Shown in pieces: positions 47,295 through 55,767 of a stretch of DNA of 64,000 bases. The stretch's first letter is position 1; every line of letters starts with the position of its first letter. The notes under the pieces are model-generated. The model ran no database searches. It was not told the origin of the DNA and was given only the letters and a program-made list of their open reading frames with translations. The stretch is from Roseateles_E sp005503085 (GTDB lineage: Bacteria > Pseudomonadota > Gammaproteobacteria > Burkholderiales > Burkholderiaceae_C), in NCBI RefSeq assembly GCF_028462495.1, contig NZ_JAQOWX010000012.1, positions 10,753 through 74,752 of the forward strand. The letters run 5' to 3'. The translations under genes and the position numbers were made by a program.

Positions 47295-47588
47295 ATGATC
47301 ATCGCCAACAGCCACATTGCCACCGAGCGGGCCGACGCCTTCCTGTTCAAGCTCTGCAAGCATTTCGGCCGCCGGGTGCCGGTGCAGTTCGATGCCAGCC
47401 GGGGCGAGGTGCAGTTCGATGCCGGCCTGTGCCGCATGGAGAGTCGCGATGGCCTGTTGCTGTTCGATTGCAGCGCGGCCGACCGGGAGGGCGCGCTGCT
47501 CCTGACCCGCATCATCGACGGCCATGTAGCCATGCTGATGAAGCAACCGGGTCTGGCGCTGGACTGGCAATGGCCGGCCATGGCGTGA
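47295..47588 (+). CDS. DUF2218 family protein
   Basis: The 97-aa soluble protein starts with SHIATERADAFLFKLCKHFG and contains GLCRMESRDGLLLFDCSAAD, features of DUF2218. Members are usually found at the end of siderophore or iron-uptake operons, as here, three bases after the ATPase stop. A small cytoplasmic role in iron handling is guessed from context. The His/Cys residues in the first and middle parts could bind metal. Confidence 0.85.
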   Translation: MIIANSHIATERADAFLFKLCKHFGRRVPVQFDASRGEVQFDAGLCRMESRDGLLLFDCSAADREGALLLTRIIDGHVAMLMKQPGLALDWQWPAMA

Positions 47589-47636
47589 AGCCGTCGCTTC
47601 ACCGCCGCGAACGCGGCTCTTGCCAGGACGGTCTGA

Positions 47637-48182
47637 TCAGAACGGGTCGAAGACGATCCCGTGCGCCGCCAGCAGTTCCTGCACCAGGCGCTTCCAAGGC
47701 CCGGAGGGCGTCCAGACCCGGCTGACTGCGGTCCAGGCTTCTTCGGGAACCGCGCCCTCGTTGATCACCCGGTACAGAAAGCTGAAGACGGACGCCCGCA
47801 TATTGACCTGGCAATGAACCAACACCGACAGCTGCTGGGCTCGCCAGCTGCGAATCTGGCGTTCGAAGCTTCGATAGTCGGCCGCGCTGGGGTGGCCCCA
47901 GACCACGGGCACATTGACGAAGAGCAGTCCTTGGTCGCGCAAGATGTCGGGCTCGGCCGCCAAGGCGTCGCCGACCGTCGGCGGGGCCAGATAGAGCACG
48001 GCGTCTATGCCCTGCGGCTTCAACGTGGCAAGCCATGCGGCCGAGGGCTGGCCGGCGGTAAGCCAGCGCTCATCGAGGCGTATCAGGTTGGGGGGTGGTT
48101 TGACAGGAACATCGGCCCGGCTCGGGTGAGGCAGGCAGGCGGCGAGCAGGCCGGCAATCAGCAGGGGGCGGCGTTCGGGCAT
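47637..48182 (-). CDS. Exported protein-tyrosine-phosphatase-like protein with an atypical active-site loop
   Basis: The 181-aa product has a signal peptide (LLIAGLLAACLPHPSRAD, cleaved near residue 23). A phosphatase-like fold follows, with LIRLDERWLTAGQPS near the start and the loop VHCQVNMRAS. Classical enzymes have His-Cys-x5-Arg, and this one has His-Cys-x4-Arg, like the DUF442/beta-lactamase-hydrolase-like group. Activity is unproven. The start ATG at 48182 gives a clean signal peptide, and an ATG at 48233 would lengthen it. It is divergent from the GNAT-like gene. Confidence 0.75.
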   Translation of the reverse strand: MPERRPLLIAGLLAACLPHPSRADVPVKPPPNLIRLDERWLTAGQPSAAWLATLKPQGIDAVLYLAPPTVGDALAAEPDILRDQGLLFVNVPVVWGHPSAADYRSFERQIRSWRAQQLSVLVHCQVNMRASVFSFLYRVINEGAVPEEAWTAVSRVWTPSGPWKRLVQELLAAHGIVFDPF

Positions 48183-48360
48183 GGCGGGGCTTGGCGAGGG
48201 AGTGCGCCACTGTAAGAGCGGAGCTTGCTGCATGACAGACAGCCTGTCCCAGTGTTTGCGCGTTTCGTCGCAATCGAGCCTGTTTCGTCCGATGCCGCTT
48301 GGCGGGCCGCCGGCTCTTGATGACACTCGCGCCGCCCTACAAATCTAAGGAGGTCAAGTG

Positions 48361-48957
48361 ATGACGAAACTGCTGGCATGTCTGCTGCTGACCGGTGCCG
48401 CGCTGCTGGGCGGCACGGCGCGGGCCGAACCGGCCCTGGTGGCGCACGACTTCAAGTTGCCCAAACCGCTGGTGAGCGAGCGCTTCGTGCTGCGACCACT
48501 GCAACTGCGCGACAGCGCGCTGGACCATGAGGTGATCGCTGGCAGCGTGCGGCACCTGGATCAGGATGTCTACCCCGGCGGCCAGTGGGCGGCGGCTATG
48601 ACGCCCGAGCGCGCCCAGGTGGAGGCGGGCTACTACCAGCGCCAGTTCGAGATGGCACGCGGCTTTGCCTATCTGATCCTGGACCCGGCGCAGCAGCGCG
48701 CGCTGGGGCGGGTCTATGTCTGGTCCGCCGAGAAGCGCGGTTACGACGCGATGATGAATTACTTTGTGCGCGAGAGCGAGCTGGGCAGCGGCCTGGCCGG
48801 CGAGGTGGACCGTGCGGTGCGCGACTGGCTGGCGCGGGAGTGGCCATTCAAGCGCGTGCTCTTCTACCGCGATCTGGGCAGCGCCGGCTACCGCGCCCTG
48901 CCCGACAAGCAATGGATCGAGAGCCAGGCCGAGGCGCCAGCAGCCTCCAGGCCATGA
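48361..48957 (+). CDS. Secreted GNAT-like acetyltransferase fold protein
   Basis: This is a 198-aa protein. A signal peptide (MTKLLACLLLTGAALLGGTARA) precedes a domain starting LVSERFVLRPLQLRDSALDH. That opening is typical of GNAT acetyltransferases of the RimJ/RimL style (TERLxLRPL). GRVYVWSAEKRGYDAMMNYF and a Trp-Leu C-terminal helix also fit. Acetyl-CoA is not expected in the periplasm, so either the fold has another use or the N-terminus is a membrane anchor. An excellent ribosome binding site, TAAGGAGGT, lies seven bases before the ATG. Its stop overlaps the next start (ATGA). Confidence 0.6.
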   Translation: MTKLLACLLLTGAALLGGTARAEPALVAHDFKLPKPLVSERFVLRPLQLRDSALDHEVIAGSVRHLDQDVYPGGQWAAAMTPERAQVEAGYYQRQFEMARGFAYLILDPAQQRALGRVYVWSAEKRGYDAMMNYFVRESELGSGLAGEVDRAVRDWLAREWPFKRVLFYRDLGSAGYRALPDKQWIESQAEAPAASRP

Positions 48958-49835
48958 GCGCCGGCGCACCGTTTGGCAGGGGCTTTTGGCGCAGCCTGCT
49001 TGCCATGCTGCTGGCCGGCGGCTGGGCCTGCGCGCAAGCGGAGCCCAAGTCCAGCGCTGCCAGCTTGTTCACGTTGGAGTCGCTGGGTGGTGCCGCCCAT
49101 GTCCTCAAGGCTGCCGACTACAACACCAATATCGGCCTCATCCAGACCCCGGCGGGCGTGATCCTGATCGACCCCAGCCCCAAGCGGGAAAACCTCGCCT
49201 CGCTGCAGCAGCTGGTCCAGCAGCGCTTCAGTCCGGCTGCGGTCTACATCCTGAACACCCACAACCATGAGGACCACACCGGTGGCAACGAGTTCTTCGT
49301 CGCCCAGGGTGCCGGGCTGCTGACGCCGCCGCTGGCCCTGGAGACGGTTCGCTCGCTGACGCTGCGTTCCCACAGCGCGACCGACCATGTGTATTTCGAC
49401 CCGGCTGGCCACTGGATGTTCGTGGGCGATCTGTACGACGGCAGCTGGCATCCGACCTTCTATGCCGGCGGCGTGGCCGGCTTCACCGAGGCCATGCTGG
49501 CCATCCTGGCGCTGGGGGACGAGCGCACCTGGATCATTCCCGGCCATGGCAAGCCGGTCTTGAAGCCCACACTGCGGGTCTATCTGCTCGACACCTTGCG
49601 CTGGGTCGCGCGGGTGCGATTGCTCAGGCTGCAGGGCCTGTCAGCCCAGCAGATGAAGCAGGACGCCGAACTGCTGGGGCTGCTGCAACGCTTCAACACC
49701 GAAGGCCGGGCCGGCTTCCTACCGGACGCAGCGCTGCAGCGCTTCATCGAGAGGACGCTCGCCGTCATCGAGCGCGACCGCGCCCTCGGCAGCCCTGCCT
49801 ACCCGCCGCTTCCCGCCAAGGCGCCGGCGCCATAG
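48954..49835 (+). CDS. Secreted metallo-beta-lactamase-fold hydrolase
   Basis: The 293-aa product has a signal peptide to about residue 31. The zinc site is NTHNHEDHTGG (HxHxDH), with later candidate ligands in FVGDLYDG (Asp) and IPGHGKP (His). The last 70 residues form a helical tail (LRLQGLSAQQMKQDAELLGL). Many such proteins are quinoprotein-relay or lactonase-like rather than antibiotic-degrading, and the substrate is open. It is translationally coupled to the GNAT-like gene. Confidence 0.85.
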   Translation: MSAGAPFGRGFWRSLLAMLLAGGWACAQAEPKSSAASLFTLESLGGAAHVLKAADYNTNIGLIQTPAGVILIDPSPKRENLASLQQLVQQRFSPAAVYILNTHNHEDHTGGNEFFVAQGAGLLTPPLALETVRSLTLRSHSATDHVYFDPAGHWMFVGDLYDGSWHPTFYAGGVAGFTEAMLAILALGDERTWIIPGHGKPVLKPTLRVYLLDTLRWVARVRLLRLQGLSAQQMKQDAELLGLLQRFNTEGRAGFLPDAALQRFIERTLAVIERDRALGSPAYPPLPAKAPAP

Positions 49836-49870
49836 CGACCGGCTGGCCGCGAGACCACCCGAGCGAGCCG

Positions 49871-51241
49871 TCAGTTGCCGCCGATGTAGACCGGCGCCTG
49901 CGACTCCCTGATCACCAGCAAGGCGTCATAGGCCTGGGCCAGCCGGGCGCGATACTCGTAGCGACCCCAGAACTTGTGGATGCTCAGACCATGCAGCCAG
50001 TCGTCTCCGGGCTCGGCCAGATCCTGCTTGGGCAGCGGCAGGAAGCTGGCGACATGGGGCAGGGGAGCGAACAGGGATTCCAGCGAGTCGGGCTTATGCG
50101 GCGTCACGGCGGTGACCGCGCGGTTGTTGTCCGCCTGTTGCCCACCGACCATGTACAGGCCAATGGTGTAGAGCTGATCGCCCCAGCGCTGATGCAGATG
50201 CATGCCCATCACCGCCTCATTGGCGTTGCGCAGGGATTCTTGCGGGTAGTCCTCGGCGATATGGGCGTTGTGGGCCCAGACCATGATCTTGTCTTCGGGA
50301 AAGAGCCGCTCGGCCAGGCCCGTGAGCACGCGGGCCATGCCCAGGTCCCGGGTCTCGAACATTCGGCTGGTCTTGTTGGCGTCGGCGAAGTTCATGTCCA
50401 GCGCATGTCGCAGTGACAGCAGTACCAAGCCGGCCAGCGCACCGGGTTTGCCGGACTGTGCCTGTGCGATGCTGATGGCGGTGTCGAGGGCACTGACCCG
50501 GCTCGCATAGGCGTCTCGAATACGCTGGCAAGCAGCGTCGGCGCCGGTGAAGCAGAGTCGGCCGTCCCCTTGGCTTCGGTTGGCCTCCACCGCTGCGGCA
50601 ATCACTGCGTCGCGCGGCTGGGCCTGCAGCGCGTCAAGATGGCTTTCGAAAAACACCCGCAGCGTGGCCGCCGTCTCATTGGCGCTGCTGACCTGCACAT
50701 CGAAGCCGCTGAGTCGCAGGGGCCGGTCGCTGAGCTGGGTCTGCTTGATGTAGCTGAACAGCGCTTCGACCTCGCGCGTGTGCCAAACCCCGAAGACGCA
50801 GCTGGCCATCAAGGCGGATGGCGTCAAGGCGGACTGCGCCTCAAGACTGAGGTTGCAGCCGAAGGTCGAGCTCTCGAATGCGATGACGTTGAAGCCTTGC
50901 TGCTGATGCAGGTACTTGATGAGCCGCGTCTTGACCTTGTTCATCGAGCCCGAGCCATGGCTGCTCTCGCCCAACTGAACAATGCGTCGCTGGCCGATCG
51001 CTGCACCGATCGGCTGTAGGTCCGCGAAGTCCCGGTCCTCTGACAGGGATGTGATGGTGCTGGCCCGCGTGTTGACAAACTGCTGATAGGAGGCCGTATT
51101 GCTGACAGGGACGGGCGTGACCACGACCGTATCGCTCCCACCGCCGCCACCGTCCCCACCGCCGCCACAGCCCAGCAGCACGGCGCCAAGTGGTGCAGCC
51201 CATAGCAGCGCACGCGCATGCGCCCAGGTTTGTCCAAACAT
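49871..51241 (-). CDS. Erythromycin-esterase-family lipoprotein
   Basis: The 456-aa product has lipobox VLLGC (Cys25) followed by a Gly-rich tether. It matches the erythromycin esterase (EreA/B, succinoglycan biosynthesis) family with IVQLGESSHGSGSM, FESSTFGCNLS, LRLSGFDVQ and IMVWAHNAHIAEDYPQESLR. These hold the catalytic His/Glu candidates. Family members hydrolyse macrolide lactones or unknown esters. An envelope-anchored copy with no resistance genes nearby is unlikely to be a clinical-type resistance factor. The start at 51241 has CAGGGAGACATC upstream. Confidence 0.85.
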   Translation of the reverse strand: MFGQTWAHARALLWAAPLGAVLLGCGGGGDGGGGGSDTVVVTPVPVSNTASYQQFVNTRASTITSLSEDRDFADLQPIGAAIGQRRIVQLGESSHGSGSMNKVKTRLIKYLHQQQGFNVIAFESSTFGCNLSLEAQSALTPSALMASCVFGVWHTREVEALFSYIKQTQLSDRPLRLSGFDVQVSSANETAATLRVFFESHLDALQAQPRDAVIAAAVEANRSQGDGRLCFTGADAACQRIRDAYASRVSALDTAISIAQAQSGKPGALAGLVLLSLRHALDMNFADANKTSRMFETRDLGMARVLTGLAERLFPEDKIMVWAHNAHIAEDYPQESLRNANEAVMGMHLHQRWGDQLYTIGLYMVGGQQADNNRAVTAVTPHKPDSLESLFAPLPHVASFLPLPKQDLAEPGDDWLHGLSIHKFWGRYEYRARLAQAYDALLVIRESQAPVYIGGN

Positions 51242-51345
51242 GATGTCTCCCTGCCTATTTGCCAGCGATCTGAATGTCGGCTGTGGCGCGCAATATCGCG
51301 GGAGTCGGGAGCGCCGTCCATGCGGGTCAGCCCGCATGATGCGAT

Positions 51346-52110
51346 CTACATCTGCTTGAACAAATGAGCGTAGCTCTCCGCCACCAGCAAGGTGTCGGCG
51401 CTTTCCTTTAGCTTGACCTGCAGGCGGCCACGGAAGTCGCGGGTGACGCCGGCCACGGCGGCGGCGTTGACCAGGGTGGAGCGGTGAATCTGCCAGAACT
51501 GCTGCGGGTCGAGTTCGTCGACCAGCTCCTTCAGCGGCTTGCGGATCAGCGCTTCGCTGTCGCGCGTCGCGACCCGGGTGTATTTGCTGTCGGACTGGAA
51601 GTACAGCACCTCGTCGACCGTGATCAGCTTCAGGGTCTGGCCGACCGAGGCATTGATCCAGCGCAGCGGCGTGCGCTGCGCGGGCTCGGGTCTGGCCGCC
51701 AACTGGTTCAGCACGCCGCCGAGATCGGCCGGCGGGCCGGCCAGGCGCTGCTTGACCCGGCCGATCGCGGTGAACAGCCTGGCGGCGACCAGCGGCTTGA
51801 GCACATAGTCGACCGCGCCCTGATCGAAGGCCGCCACCGCGTACTGGTCGTAGGCGGTGACGAAGACCACATGGCTGCGCCCGGCCACCTGGCGGGCCAC
51901 GTCCAGGCCGGTGGCACCGGGCATCTGGATGTCGAGGAAGAGCACATCCGGCTTGTGCCGGTCCAGCAGCCGCAGCGCCTCGACGCCATCGGCCGCCTCG
52001 CCAACGATGGCCAGCTCGGGCCAGAGCTGGCCCAGGCGTTCGATCAGCTCGTGGCGCAGTGTTTCCTCATCCTCGGCCACCACGGCCGTCGGTGCGCTCA
52101 AAGACCTCAT
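51346..52110 (-). CDS. LytTR-type response regulator
   Basis: The 254-aa product has an N-terminal receiver (acidic VVAEDEETL, phospho-Asp in DVLFLDIQMPG, Lys in VLKPL). A C-terminal LytTR DNA-binding domain includes LITVDEVLYFQSDSKYTRV and FWQIHRSTLVN. It is the third gene of a kinase-kinase-regulator operon. Its ATG overlaps the stop of the second sensor gene (CAT at 52108-52110, TCA at 52107-52109). It belongs to the AlgR/LytR group. Target genes cannot be named from the window. Confidence 0.93.
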   Translation of the reverse strand: MRSLSAPTAVVAEDEETLRHELIERLGQLWPELAIVGEAADGVEALRLLDRHKPDVLFLDIQMPGATGLDVARQVAGRSHVVFVTAYDQYAVAAFDQGAVDYVLKPLVAARLFTAIGRVKQRLAGPPADLGGVLNQLAARPEPAQRTPLRWINASVGQTLKLITVDEVLYFQSDSKYTRVATRDSEALIRKPLKELVDELDPQQFWQIHRSTLVNAAAVAGVTRDFRGRLQVKLKESADTLLVAESYAHLFKQM

Positions 52111-53228
52111 GGGTTCAACTCCAGCGTGAACAGGGTGGCGTCTTCGCTGCTGCGGCAGATCAGCCGGGCCGGGCCGCCGCTGAGCGCGCGCACGCGCTCG
52201 GCCAGCGCGCGCAATTCCTCGTCGTCGCCGCACAGACCGGGCTTGTCAAAGGCCAGCAACAGGCGCAAGCCGCCGCGAGGCAGGGCCTCGGCGGCCAGGG
52301 TGCAACGGCCGGGCAGGCCATCGGCCAGGCGCAGCGCGCGCTGCAGCAGCGGCAGCAGCAGCATCGGTGGCAGCGCGCAGCCGTTCAGGGACTCGGGCCA
52401 CTGGGCGTTGAAGCTCACTGCCGCCTTGCTGCGACCGGCCACCACGGCCAGATAGCTGTCCAGCAGCTCGGCCTCCGATTCCAGGCTGCCGCCGGCCTCG
52501 CGCAGCCGCGGCAGCGCCACGCGCAGATGGCGGATCAGCCGCTCCATCTGAGCCGCCGCCTCCGGGTCGGCGCGGTCATAGGCCTGTTCGATATCGACCA
52601 GGGTCTCGAACAGGAACTGCGGTTCGACCTGGGCCTGCATCGCGGCCAGCCGTGCCGCCATGGCCTGGCGTGCCATCACGCTCTGCTCATGCAGCAGGCG
52701 CTGCAGCCGGGTCTGGGCGCGCTGGCGGCGTGACTGCATCTCGAACAGGGCGACGGTCAGGCCGCAGGGAATGAAGGCCGAGAGCCCGTCGCCGACAAAG
52801 CGGCTCCAGAGCACAGGCATTTGCTTGGTCTCGCCCTTGCGCTGCCGCATCAGCTCGTTGACCGAGGGCCAGTCCAGCACCCGCACCAGGCCCCACAACA
52901 CCAGCAGGGCCAGCATCGAGCCGACCAGGGTGGCCAGGCCCAGGCGCCAGGCGCGCTGCGGATGATCCGGATCGCTGCGTGCGGCAGGCAGCCAGAACAG
53001 CATCAGCAGCAGGGTCACGATGGCCGGCGAGAACAGCTGCCGCGTCAGCGCCAGCCACCATTGCGGATGGTCGTCGATATAGGCCAGGCTGCTCAGGTCG
53101 ATCAGGCCATAAAGCAGGCCCATCAGGCTGAACCAGCCCAGCTCGGCCAAGGTCATCGAGCGCCAGGAGGCCAGCACATGGGCCAGCCCCGAGGGCGGGG
53201 AGGGCGCGGCCGTCAGCACCGCGCTCAT
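52107..53228 (-). CDS. LytS-family sensor homologue lacking the phospho-acceptor His and ATP-binding residues (pseudokinase)
   Basis: The 373-aa protein has four transmembrane helices in the first 165 residues, then a kinase-like part. Where LytS kinases have PHFLFN, this protein has EPQFLFETL, so His is replaced by Gln. The N box (ENAIKHG in the neighbour) reads LQRALRLADG, and no DxGxG motif is present, only AFDKPGLCGDDEEL. It is therefore unlikely to bind ATP or phosphorylate. It may act as a regulatory partner of the intact neighbouring kinase, which is inference. It overlaps both neighbours by 4 nt, so the three proteins are made together. Confidence 0.85.
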   Translation of the reverse strand: MSAVLTAAPSPPSGLAHVLASWRSMTLAELGWFSLMGLLYGLIDLSSLAYIDDHPQWWLALTRQLFSPAIVTLLLMLFWLPAARSDPDHPQRAWRLGLATLVGSMLALLVLWGLVRVLDWPSVNELMRQRKGETKQMPVLWSRFVGDGLSAFIPCGLTVALFEMQSRRQRAQTRLQRLLHEQSVMARQAMAARLAAMQAQVEPQFLFETLVDIEQAYDRADPEAAAQMERLIRHLRVALPRLREAGGSLESEAELLDSYLAVVAGRSKAAVSFNAQWPESLNGCALPPMLLLPLLQRALRLADGLPGRCTLAAEALPRGGLRLLLAFDKPGLCGDDEELRALAERVRALSGGPARLICRSSEDATLFTLELNP

Positions 53229-54346
53229 GCGGCCGCTCCGGCAGGCAGCCCCGGCAGCAGCCGGACCGGCAGCCGCACCCGCGCGACGACGCCACGCGGC
53301 ACCAGCGCCTCCAGCTCCAGCGCGGCACGGCCGCCGAACAGGGCGGCCAGCCGCGCGCGGGTATTGGCCAGGCCGACGCCGGAGCCACCGCTGGCGGCAA
53401 AGCCCTGACCGTCGTCGCGCACCTCGACGGCCAGCTCGCCGGCCTGGGCATGGGCGCTGATCAGGATGTGACCGCCCTCGGGCAGCGGCGACAAGCCGTG
53501 CTTGATCGCGTTCTCGACCAGGGTCGGCAACACCATAGGCGGCAGGCTGGCGGCCAGCAGCCCGGGCTCGGCCTCGATCTCGAAGCTCAGGCGCTCGCCC
53601 ATGCGCATCTGCAGAATCGTCAGATAGCTGCGCACCAACTCCAGCTCCTGGCCCAAGGTCGACTCGCTTTGCCGCATGCTGGGCAGGGCGGCGCGCAGAT
53701 AGGCGATCAGGCTGACCAGCATGTCGCGGCCGCGGTCCGGCGCGGTCTCGTACAGGCGCTTGACATTGGCCAGGGTGTTGAACAGGAAGTGCGGCTCGAT
53801 CTGCGCATTCAGCGCCGAGAGCTGGGCCTCGAGCTGCTGGGCATGCAGGGTCTCGTGCTGGCGGGCGGTGGCGAGCAGCTGCTGCCGGGTCTGGCGCTCG
53901 CCGCGCGCCGCCACCAGCAGGGCATAGGCGACGCCGCCCAGCAGTATCCACAGCAAGGTGGTCGAGATGGCCCAGCTCCATTTGAACTGCGCGCTGGCAT
54001 CGCCCAGATTGGCCACCCAATGCCGCACCAGGGCGCTGCTGAACGCGGCGCCGGCCACCGCGAGGCCGCGCCACAGCATGGGCAGGCGGCGCGGCCGCGC
54101 CAGCCAGGCCTCGACCAGCGCGATCGCCAGCAGCAGCATCAGGCCGGTGATCAGGTTCTGGCGCGTGAAGCGCACCAGCGAATGAAGCCACTCGGCCAGC
54201 ATGTCGCTGCTGGTGTACCAGGACAGGGCCCGCGAGAGCGCGATCAGCAAGCAGAAATAGAACACCAGGGCAATCACGCGCAGATTGAAGATCTGCACAA
54301 AGGCCTGCCGGGCGGTCAGCGTGGCTTGGGTGGGCGGGGTGGGCAT
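53225..54346 (-). CDS. LytS-family sensor histidine kinase
   Basis: The 373-aa membrane kinase has hydrophobic helices over about residues 20-45, 65-85, 95-115 and 125-150. A coiled-coil and the His_kinase domain follow. The phospho-acceptor His is in IEPHFLFNTLANVKRLYE. The ATP-binding part has LVENAIKHGL (N box), VRDDGQGF and GSGVGLANTRARL. It is the intact member of the pair and would phosphorylate the downstream LytTR regulator. The start ATG at 54346 gives the usual membrane domain. The longer frame upstream lacks support. Confidence 0.92.
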   Translation of the reverse strand: MPTPPTQATLTARQAFVQIFNLRVIALVFYFCLLIALSRALSWYTSSDMLAEWLHSLVRFTRQNLITGLMLLLAIALVEAWLARPRRLPMLWRGLAVAGAAFSSALVRHWVANLGDASAQFKWSWAISTTLLWILLGGVAYALLVAARGERQTRQQLLATARQHETLHAQQLEAQLSALNAQIEPHFLFNTLANVKRLYETAPDRGRDMLVSLIAYLRAALPSMRQSESTLGQELELVRSYLTILQMRMGERLSFEIEAEPGLLAASLPPMVLPTLVENAIKHGLSPLPEGGHILISAHAQAGELAVEVRDDGQGFAASGGSGVGLANTRARLAALFGGRAALELEALVPRGVVARVRLPVRLLPGLPAGAAA

Positions 54347-54431
54347 GGGCGGATTCTCGCGCCGGCTCGGGGGCTGCGCCAGACGATGCGACGAAATCGG
54401 GCCGGCGGGGATGGAATCGCCCAGCAGGGGC

Positions 54432-54809
54432 TCAGGAGGGCGCCGGCGCCGGGCCGACCCAGCCTGGCTGGAAGACCCGCATCTCATGCAGCTCGTAGCT
54501 GAAGGTGCGGCTTTGCATCGAAGGGTCGGCGTCCATCAGGGCCCGGGCCTCCTGCGCCGAGGCCGCCTTCAGCACCAGCAGGCCCTTGTCGCCATAGCGG
54601 GCGCCCATGGCCAGCCGGCCCTCGCTGCGCAACCGGGCCAGGTGCTGGGAGTGGGCGCGGAAATTGGCCTGCTCGCCGGGCGGCTTGGCCGCGTCCCAGG
54701 CCGCACCGGTGCGTATCTCGACCGCGAACAGCAGCTCCGTGCTGGGGGGCTGGGCCGCTGTCGCGCCGGCCAGGCAAAGCAGCAGAAGCATATGGCAGAG
54801 CAGGCGCAT
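54432..54809 (-). CDS. YciI-like protein with a signal peptide
   Basis: The 125-aa protein has a signal peptide (LLCHMLLLLCLAGATAAQ) and a ferredoxin-like YciI domain. LLFAVEIRTGAAW opens it, and HSQHLARLRSEGRLAMGARYGDKGLLVL with EARALMDADP matches the family. The conserved His-Asp pair of YciI is partly kept. Export is unusual for the family. GGAGAT lies eight bases before the start at 54809. It stands alone upstream of the divergent alpha/beta hydrolase. Confidence 0.72.
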   Translation of the reverse strand: MRLLCHMLLLLCLAGATAAQPPSTELLFAVEIRTGAAWDAAKPPGEQANFRAHSQHLARLRSEGRLAMGARYGDKGLLVLKAASAQEARALMDADPSMQSRTFSYELHEMRVFQPGWVGPAPAPS

Positions 54810-54915
54810 CGCAGCATCTCCGTCGGAACACAACGGCCCCAGTCTAGGCGGCGGCCGGTATGGGACCCACTGCGGTTTGCCCTGCATACTGCGGGCCTTC
54901 AACCAGGAGTCGGGA

Positions 54916-55764
54916 ATGAGGATTGATATCGGCGGCGGCGTGCGTTTGTTCGTGGATGTGGAGGGTCCGGGCCTGGTGCCCGACGGGCCGGCGATGCGGG
55001 AGAAACCGACGCTGATCTGCATGCACGGCGGCCCGGGCTTTGATCACAGCGCCTTCAAGCCCGGCTTCTCGGCCCTGGCCGACCTGGCGCAGATCGTCTA
55101 CTACGACCATCGCGGCCATGGGCGCAGCGATGCGCGGCCGCGCGAGGAATGGACGCTGGATACCTGGGCCGACGATATCGTGAGGCTCTCGGACGCGCTG
55201 GGCATCGTCAAGCCCATCGTGCTGGGCCAAAGCTTTGGCGGCTTCGTCGCGCAGCGCTATATCGCGCGCCATCCGGGCCATGCGGCCAAGGTCATCCTGT
55301 CCAGCACCTCCCATCACATGGGGATGGATCGCAAGCTGGCGATGTTCGAGCGTCTGGGCGGGCCGCAGGCGCGGGCCTGTGCCGAGGCCTTCTGGACCCG
55401 ACCCGACCCCGCCAGCTGGGAAGCCTACTGGGCCGCCTGCCGCAAGCTCTACAACACCCGCGAACCGCTGGACCCCCAGGCTGGCGAACGGGTGCTGGCC
55501 AATATCGACATCCTCTTGCACTTCGTCGCCGGCGAGAAGAAGGGGCTGGATCTGCGGCCCGGCCTGGCGGGCGCGCAATGCCCGGTGCTGGTGCTGGCCG
55601 GCGACGAGGATCCGGTCTGCCCGCTCGAGGATGCGCGCGAGATCGCCGCGGCGCTGCCGGAAGCGCAGACCAGCTTCGTCAGCGTGCCGGGCGCCGGTCA
55701 CGGCACCTGGCGCGACAAGCCGCAGGAGGCCTATGCCATCCTGCGGCGCTTCATCGAGGCCTGA
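54916..55764 (+). CDS. Alpha/beta hydrolase, proline-iminopeptidase-like
   Basis: The 282-aa hydrolase has the HGGPG oxyanion motif (MHGGPGFDHSAF). The nucleophile Ser is in GQSFGGFVAQ, the acid in AGDEDPVCP, and the His in PGAGHGTWRD. The HGGPG plus GQSFGG pair is typical of prolyl aminopeptidases and related hydrolases, with a cap domain in the middle. The substrate is not fixed. AGGAG precedes the ATG by seven bases. Three bases separate its stop from the convergent glpQ stop codon. Confidence 0.85.
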   Translation: MRIDIGGGVRLFVDVEGPGLVPDGPAMREKPTLICMHGGPGFDHSAFKPGFSALADLAQIVYYDHRGHGRSDARPREEWTLDTWADDIVRLSDALGIVKPIVLGQSFGGFVAQRYIARHPGHAAKVILSSTSHHMGMDRKLAMFERLGGPQARACAEAFWTRPDPASWEAYWAACRKLYNTREPLDPQAGERVLANIDILLHFVAGEKKGLDLRPGLAGAQCPVLVLAGDEDPVCPLEDAREIAAALPEAQTSFVSVPGAGHGTWRDKPQEAYAILRRFIEA

Positions 55765-55767
55765 GCT

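Noticed and set aside
48954..49835. A metallo-beta-lactamase antibiotic-resistance gene
   Set aside because: The HxHxDH motif is shared by many MBL-fold hydrolases, and the length and tail do not match known class B lactamases.
49871..51241. A macrolide-resistance gene
   Set aside because: The family match is real, but the protein is an envelope lipoprotein with no mobile or resistance context, so a resistance claim is not supported.
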